This document shows positions 59,618-64,000 of a DNA stretch of 64,000 nt, one piece after another (the first letter of the stretch is position 1; every line of letters starts with the position of its first letter). This DNA is from Candidatus Ornithomonoglobus merdipullorum (GTDB taxonomy: Bacteria > Bacillota > Clostridia > UBA1381). A model generated the notes under the pieces. The model was given only the letters and a program-made list of their open reading frames with translations, was not told where the DNA came from and ran no database searches. The stretch covers positions 1 to 64,000 of the forward strand of contig DVNB01000087.1 of NCBI GenBank assembly GCA_018714695.1. The letters are read 5' to 3'. The position numbers were made by a program, and so were the translations under genes.

Positions 59618-61525
59618 TCAGAGCTCCGCGTCAAATGCGAGCGGAGTCATTGTCCCGAAATCATCCCATACGTACGCCTTTACCGAGGCGATGGTGCCGT
59701 TCTCGGGAACATCAAGCTTGATGCCGAAGGTGCAGTCTGTGTCTGCCGGAACGTCGGCATAGCAATAGTTCAAGCCTACAAGCGCGCCGCTCTCGTCATA
59801 TGCTGCAACAGCTATGTAGTCATTTCCATTGCCTTCACCTGTCTTCTTCACGCTGAGCTCGGCAATGAAGCTTCCCGATTCAGGTATAGCGTCAAGTGTT
59901 TCACCGGCGCCGTTTTTAAATGACGCGTTTGTAACTGTGTATTCGGTGACAGGCTCGTCGGTCTTTCTGATAGTGAAGGTTTTGTCTATTTGCTCCATTG
60001 TGTCGGTCCTGTAGGTGTTTATGGTGAGCTCGTCATCCGTGACGTCGATCGTTGAGAATGTGGGAACATCCTCCTGCCATCTTGCAGCGATATACGCCTG
60101 CGGATGCTCTACGAGATCGTAATATTTACTTCCCGACGCAGAGTTTGCCGTGAGGTAGAGTATACCGTCAGGGTTTTCAACGATCTCTGAATCTGCCGAG
60201 TTCACATAGTCCTTGTCCTCTATCATAGCAAGATAGTTATCATATTTCGCCTGCTGCTCCTCGGTAGGCACAAATTCTATTTCATCGCCGTTCTCATCTT
60301 CGATAACGCCGTCAGCGAAGGCTTCGTATTCGTCATCGGATATCGAGTTCATATCCCAATCGTACTTTGAGATCTCGGCATTTTTCATGATATATGAGCG
60401 GCTGTAGGTGTGGTCATGTCCTGTGAGAACAACGTCTATATCGTTTTCCTCGAGGATAGGTGTGAGGCTGTAACGCAGCTCTACTATCTCAGGCTCGTTC
60501 GAATGTTCTCCGGAACCGTAGATGTCTTGATGGAGAGTTACTATTCTCCACTTTGCGTCGGTGTTCTCCTCACATGCCTGCTCTATCAGCTGTTTATGCT
60601 CTGCAGCGTTGGTATTGTTTGTGTTGAGCATTATAAACAGGGTGTTGCCGTAGGTGAAGTAGTAGTCGCCGCCTGCATAAGTCGAGCCGAGTTCACTGCT
60701 GTTAGGATTGTTGAAATGATATGTATAATTGGAAGAGAGCGCGTCATGGTTACCGATCGTAGTGGCCACGGGCATCGTCTCAAGAGCCTTTGGTGAGAGG
60801 TAACCGGCATATTCGATCTCGTTATCCGTGTATGTTTCATGAGTCTCGTCCGCGGTATGACTGTCGCGCGACTGTATCTGGTCGCCTGCCGAAACCATGA
60901 ATGCTATATCCGGCTTGAGCTCAAGCGCACTGTTTATGGTATTGTTCCAGTTGAAAGAATCGTTTCTGACAGCGTTGTCTTGGCCCTGCTCCTCAGTACC
61001 GCCTTCTGGTATGTTCTCGTCCGATGATCCTATCTGCGGGTCGCCGAAGAACATAAAGCTGTAGCCTGATGAAGAATCTTTCGGCGTGATCTCGCGGACT
61101 TCCGTCCATGCCCCATCCTTTGTGTAGGAATAGCAGTATGTCTTGCCGGACTCAAGTCCCGTTACTGTTACCTTGTTTGAGTTGTAGTCCGGTACAGCCG
61201 CTGTCTGTGCAACACTGATCAGAGAATCAGCTGTTTCGCCCGCTTCTTTTTCATAGAACTTGAACTGCGGAACTCCCGCATCGGCTTTTGAGTACCATGC
61301 AAAGTTGAGTTCTGTTTCATCCTTTCCCGGAGTGAGTGAGATATTCTCCCAGTCCGTTTTTTCTGTGTCCCATTCTTGTACCCATGCATCCCAGGCGCCG
61401 TTCTGAGCGGCTTCCGTTTGGTCCGCCTGAGTCCATCCGTCGTTGTCTGCTGCTGTTACTCCGGTGAATGCGGATGCTGCAAGAATACAGCAAAGCAAAA
61501 CGGAAAAGCTTTTTTTACTGTTCAT
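59618..61525 (-). CDS. Secreted purple-acid-phosphatase-like metallophosphoesterase
   Basis: The 635-residue protein has a Sec signal (residues 1-26, ASAFTGVTAAD). A fibronectin-like N-terminal domain (about 55-150; ELNFAWYSKADAG) precedes a metallophosphoesterase domain with FFGDPQIG, SAGDQIQ, TIGNHDAL, VTLHQDIYG and LTGHDHTYSRSY, all metal ligands present. This combination is that of purple acid phosphatases. The last 110 residues form another beta module (NASFKNGAGETLDAIPESG...AYVWDDFGTMTPLAF). It probably releases phosphate from organic esters outside the cell, complementing the pst system. The start at 61525 follows AAAGGAG. Confidence 0.92.
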   Translation of the reverse strand: MNSKKSFSVLLCCILAASAFTGVTAADNDGWTQADQTEAAQNGAWDAWVQEWDTEKTDWENISLTPGKDETELNFAWYSKADAGVPQFKFYEKEAGETADSLISVAQTAAVPDYNSNKVTVTGLESGKTYCYSYTKDGAWTEVREITPKDSSSGYSFMFFGDPQIGSSDENIPEGGTEEQGQDNAVRNDSFNWNNTINSALELKPDIAFMVSAGDQIQSRDSHTADETHETYTDNEIEYAGYLSPKALETMPVATTIGNHDALSSNYTYHFNNPNSSELGSTYAGGDYYFTYGNTLFIMLNTNNTNAAEHKQLIEQACEENTDAKWRIVTLHQDIYGSGEHSNEPEIVELRYSLTPILEENDIDVVLTGHDHTYSRSYIMKNAEISKYDWDMNSISDDEYEAFADGVIEDENGDEIEFVPTEEQQAKYDNYLAMIEDKDYVNSADSEIVENPDGILYLTANSASGSKYYDLVEHPQAYIAARWQEDVPTFSTIDVTDDELTINTYRTDTMEQIDKTFTIRKTDEPVTEYTVTNASFKNGAGETLDAIPESGSFIAELSVKKTGEGNGNDYIAVAAYDESGALVGLNYCYADVPADTDCTFGIKLDVPENGTIASVKAYVWDDFGTMTPLAFDAEL

Positions 61526-61596
61526 GTTGATATACTCCTTTCGCATAAATGCGTCTTTTATGATCGCACGGTATGAACATGCCGTCCGATAGTAAC

Positions 61597-61625
61597 ATTT
61601 TATTACGTCAAATGATAAAAATCAA
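61597..61625 (-). promoter_or_regulatory. Promoter of the metallophosphatase gene
   Basis: TTGATT (61620-61625), 17 bases, TAAAAT (61597-61602) on the minus strand. Confidence 0.6.
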
Positions 61626-61734
61626 TAACGTTTACCAAAACATAAGAAAAAATTTACGAGATTGTGAATAAACGATGAATATGTAAAATGTTTTAACGGT
61701 TATCTTATTTTTCGGTAAATTATCTTGATTTTAG

Positions 61735-61763
61735 TCCGCAGCGTATGTATAATATCATGACGG
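61735..61763 (+). promoter_or_regulatory. Promoter of the YibE/F gene
   Basis: TTGATT (61735-61740), 17 bases, TATAAT (61758-61763). Confidence 0.75.
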
Positions 61764-61796
61764 AGAAACAGGGAGATCGAAAGGAGAAATATCAAA

Positions 61797-62969
61797 ATGG
61801 TAAGCAGAGTAAAGGATTATATCAGGAGTGCAGAGACAAAGCGAATAATATTTTCGATAATAATATTGGCGCTGTATTCGGTCGTGCTCTGTTTTTTTAA
61901 CAGCAATATAGAAAAAACACCGCTCATAAACAGTGAGGGAAAAACATATGCCAAGGCAGAGGTGGTAGAGATCATAAATGAAAATGCCGCTGAGGCTGGT
62001 GAGAGGGCAGGCTCACAGAAGGTATTGCTTGAGATCAAAAGCGGGCAATATAAAGGCGAGAGGCTTGAGGCATATTCAACTGACGGATACCTTTACGGTG
62101 CTGACAGTGAGGTGGGTATGACTGTTATGGCGGTAATAAGTGAATCTAACGGAGAAAAAGTCGTTTCGGTAGGCGGCGTTTACAGGGGCGGTGCAGTTGT
62201 CCTAATACTTGTGCTGTTCCTGCTGAGTATATGGATAATTGGCGGAAGAAAAGGACTTCTCGCGGTCATCAGTCTGGTGTTTACACTTGTCACTATAGTC
62301 GGACTGTTCCTGCCTATGATATACCGGGGCGTTTCGCCGTTCCTTTCAGCCGTGATATCTTGCGTGATAACAACGGCGGTATGTATGCCGCTCATAGGGG
62401 GCATGTCAAAGAAGACAGCGGCATCAATATTTGCGAGTGTCGCGGGTGTTATCATCGCAGGCATATTGGCATTTTTGTTCGGTAAGCTTACGGATGTTTC
62501 CGGATATAATGTATCGGAGATAGACGAGCTCATGTTCATAGCCGCAAATACAGATATACAGGTAGGCGAGCTGCTGTTTGCCGGTATACTTATAGCATCG
62601 ATGGGCGCTGTGATGGACGTGGCAATGTCGGTGGTAACTGCTGTAGAGGAAATACATATAAAAAATCCGGAGATGAGCGCCAGAGAATTGTTTGTTTCGG
62701 GCATGAAGGTCGGAAACGATACGATGGGAACAATGTCGAATACATTGATACTTGCATTTGTGGGAAGCTCTATAAATACTCTTGTGACTATTTATGCGTA
62801 TGATTATCCCATGATGTATACTATGAATCTTTACTCGACGTGTATAGAGATAATCCGCGGTATATCCGGAAGTATGGGGGTAGTGTTTGCGGTGCCGATC
62901 GCTGCGGCGGCTTCATCATTCCTGTATGGAGCACGGCGGCGCAGCGATATGCAGGCTGAGATAGTGTAA
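61797..62969 (+). CDS. YibE/F family membrane protein
   Basis: The 390-residue protein has an N-terminal membrane helix, a small outer beta domain (EVVEIINENAAEAGE...GEKVVSVGGVYRGG, residues 45-130) and about seven further helices. GVSPFLSAVISCVITTAVCMPLIGG, ASMGAVMDVAMSVVTAVEEI and GNDTMGTMSNTLILAFVGSS are family hallmarks. YibE/F proteins have no established function. AAAGGAG lies upstream of the start and a terminator follows. Confidence 0.93.
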   Translation: MVSRVKDYIRSAETKRIIFSIIILALYSVVLCFFNSNIEKTPLINSEGKTYAKAEVVEIINENAAEAGERAGSQKVLLEIKSGQYKGERLEAYSTDGYLYGADSEVGMTVMAVISESNGEKVVSVGGVYRGGAVVLILVLFLLSIWIIGGRKGLLAVISLVFTLVTIVGLFLPMIYRGVSPFLSAVISCVITTAVCMPLIGGMSKKTAASIFASVAGVIIAGILAFLFGKLTDVSGYNVSEIDELMFIAANTDIQVGELLFAGILIASMGAVMDVAMSVVTAVEEIHIKNPEMSARELFVSGMKVGNDTMGTMSNTLILAFVGSSINTLVTIYAYDYPMMYTMNLYSTCIEIIRGISGSMGVVFAVPIAAAASSFLYGARRRSDMQAEIV

Positions 62970-62979
62970 AATATATTGA

Positions 62980-63004
62980 GGCGCCTTTGAGGGCGCCGAT
63001 TTTT
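62980..63004 (+). terminator. Terminator of the YibE/F gene
   Basis: GGCGCC pairs with GGCGCC, followed by GA and seven Ts. Confidence 0.82.
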
Positions 63005-63038
63005 TTGTTGTACGCATATAAAAAATTGCTGATACCTC

Positions 63039-63067
63039 TTGAAAATGTGACTAAAATATAGTACAAT
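63039..63067 (+). promoter_or_regulatory. Promoter of the last, partial gene
   Basis: TTGAAA (63039-63044), 17 bases, TACAAT (63062-63067). Confidence 0.75.
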
Positions 63068-63131
63068 AGAACTGATATACTGTTCGCAGTGCTGTGTGCG
63101 GACGGGAGATAAAGATTTAAGAGGTGACTTT

Positions 63132-64000
63132 ATGACAGCAATTGTTTCAATCATGGTACTTACCGCCGTGTTCGGAGGCGCGGTATGGGCACTGTACCTG
63201 AAAGAAAGTGTCGGCGCGCTGAAAAAGAGCGAGAATAATGCCATGTATATAATAGCCGTACTGGTGGCGGGCATTATTGCGAATGTTATCGGCGCGGTGT
63301 GTTATTACGGACATGAGACGGATATGGCATGTTGGCAGGGATGGTCTCGTGATCTGTTTGAAAACGGGCTCGGAGCGTTCTATACCTCCGAGGGCTTTCA
63401 TGATTATCCTCCGGGATATGTTTATATTTTGTATCTGCTGGGAGCGGTACGGGATCTGTTCGGACTGGAAGGGACGGTCTTGCAGCTGCTTTTGAAGCTT
63501 CCAACGATCATAGCAAATCTGGTTACGGGCTATTTTGTATATAAGATAGCTTCGAAGAAATTCAGTGACGAGATCTCAGCGGTCTTTGCGGCGCTTGTAG
63601 TGCTCAATCCCGCGTATATACTTGTAGGTCCGATCTGGGGACAGGTGGACAGTATACTTGCTCTGTTCTGTTTTCTTGCTGTGTATTACACGGCAGAGAA
63701 GAAGTACACGCGCTCATATTTCCTGTTTGCGATCGCTGTGCTGATAAAGCCGCAGGCGCTGTTCTTCACACCTGTGCTGATTTACGGCATAATTGATTTT
63801 GTGCGGTCGGATGATTATACAAAGGAGAAGCTGGTTAAAATACTCCTGAGCGGCGTCGGAGCTGTTGCATTTATGTTCGTGACATTCATGCCGTTCGGAA
63901 GCAATCCTATAGAAGGGATAAGTGTGATATTGAGCCAATATACGGAAACACTTGCGTCGTATCCGTATATGACTGTGAATGCGTTCAATATTTACGGCGC
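63132..64000 (+). CDS. Mannosyltransferase-like GT-C membrane protein (Gpi18 type), truncated by window end
   Basis: The first 289 codons are present and no stop is reached. The first outer loop has CYYGHETDMACWQGWSRDLFE, with the acidic catalytic residue and flanking aromatics of the Gpi18/PIG-V-like family, then FHDYPPGYVYILY, LLLKLPTIIANLVTGYFVYK, LNPAYILVGPIWGQVDSILALF and FAIAVLIKPQALFF, all conserved in this group. It would transfer a sugar from a lipid-linked donor at the outer face of the membrane. The ATG at 63132 follows GAGGTGA. It differs from the GT-C gene at 45926 in sequence. Confidence 0.88.
   Translation, partial: MTAIVSIMVLTAVFGGAVWALYLKESVGALKKSENNAMYIIAVLVAGIIANVIGAVCYYGHETDMACWQGWSRDLFENGLGAFYTSEGFHDYPPGYVYILYLLGAVRDLFGLEGTVLQLLLKLPTIIANLVTGYFVYKIASKKFSDEISAVFAALVVLNPAYILVGPIWGQVDSILALFCFLAVYYTAEKKYTRSYFLFAIAVLIKPQALFFTPVLIYGIIDFVRSDDYTKEKLVKILLSGVGAVAFMFVTFMPFGSNPIEGISVILSQYTETLASYPYMTVNAFNIYG

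Overview
The window looks like a chromosomal segment of an anaerobic, low-to-mid GC Firmicute of the class Clostridia. Evidence: strong AGGAGG-type ribosome binding sites, TTGACA/TATAAT promoters with 17-base spacers, clostridial gene families (YibE/F, the UPF0210/ACT pair, IreB, a tandem OB-fold SSB, a PdaB-type deacetylase), secreted proteins with Pro-Thr linkers, and an R15P-independent PdxST vitamin B6 route. I cannot name the species. No prophage, CRISPR array or complete insertion sequence is visible.

Layout. 1-1163: start of a phosphate-uptake operon on the minus strand (pstS, pstC running off the edge). 1588-7002: sugar-uptake operon (two LplB/LplC-type permeases, a binding lipoprotein, a GH26-like lipoprotein hydrolase) with no ATPase of its own. 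7146-11563: typA converges on a FeoA-FeoB fusion gene; a divergent promoter upstream of feoAB may drive an ATG-free small RNA. 12103-15605: pdxST, tyrS, a HAD phosphatase. 15620-19177: large secreted repeat protein. 19412-25265: hom-thrB-lysC, rlmB, ACT protein, UPF0210 protein. 25481-27032: a RelBE-type toxin-antitoxin pair placed before an aldose-epimerase gene between two copies of one 19-base leader. 27246-30745: an M16 peptidase gene cut by an in-frame TAG, ireB, a radical SAM gene, a phosphatase. 30782-34160: two secreted transglutaminase-like proteins. 34259-34709: five tRNAs. 34852-38018: a DtxR-fold regulator and a calcium-type P-ATPase. 38215-45914: transposase-derived small protein, PdaB-like deacetylase, GH43-like enzyme, SSB-like protein, valS, folC. 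45926-48151: GT-C membrane protein and a class III-like Fic protein. 48299-53839: minus-strand cluster of a lipoprotein-like exported protein, ABC exporter, two unknown single-pass proteins, histidine kinase and response regulator. 54144-54728: HicAB. 54949-59405: rpmG-secE-nusG, rplKA, rplJL-yceD-rpmF with leaders. 59618-64000: a secreted metallophosphatase, a YibE/F protein and the start of a GT-C mannosyltransferase-like gene.

The observations I rate highest are: (1) the divergent feoAB upstream region with a metal-box-like palindrome TTAGC-N4-GCTAA inside a perfect promoter for a putative small RNA carrying an anti-Shine-Dalgarno stretch; (2) the same palindrome beside the promoter of a DtxR-fold regulator that seems to lack the usual metal ligands; (3) a domesticated-looking Y1 transposase relative with its HUH motif gone; (4) an ABC exporter/two-component cluster containing two unrecognised membrane-anchored proteins; (5) rplJL followed by yceD-rpmF instead of rpoB. 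All functional calls rest on reading motifs by eye; no database search was possible.
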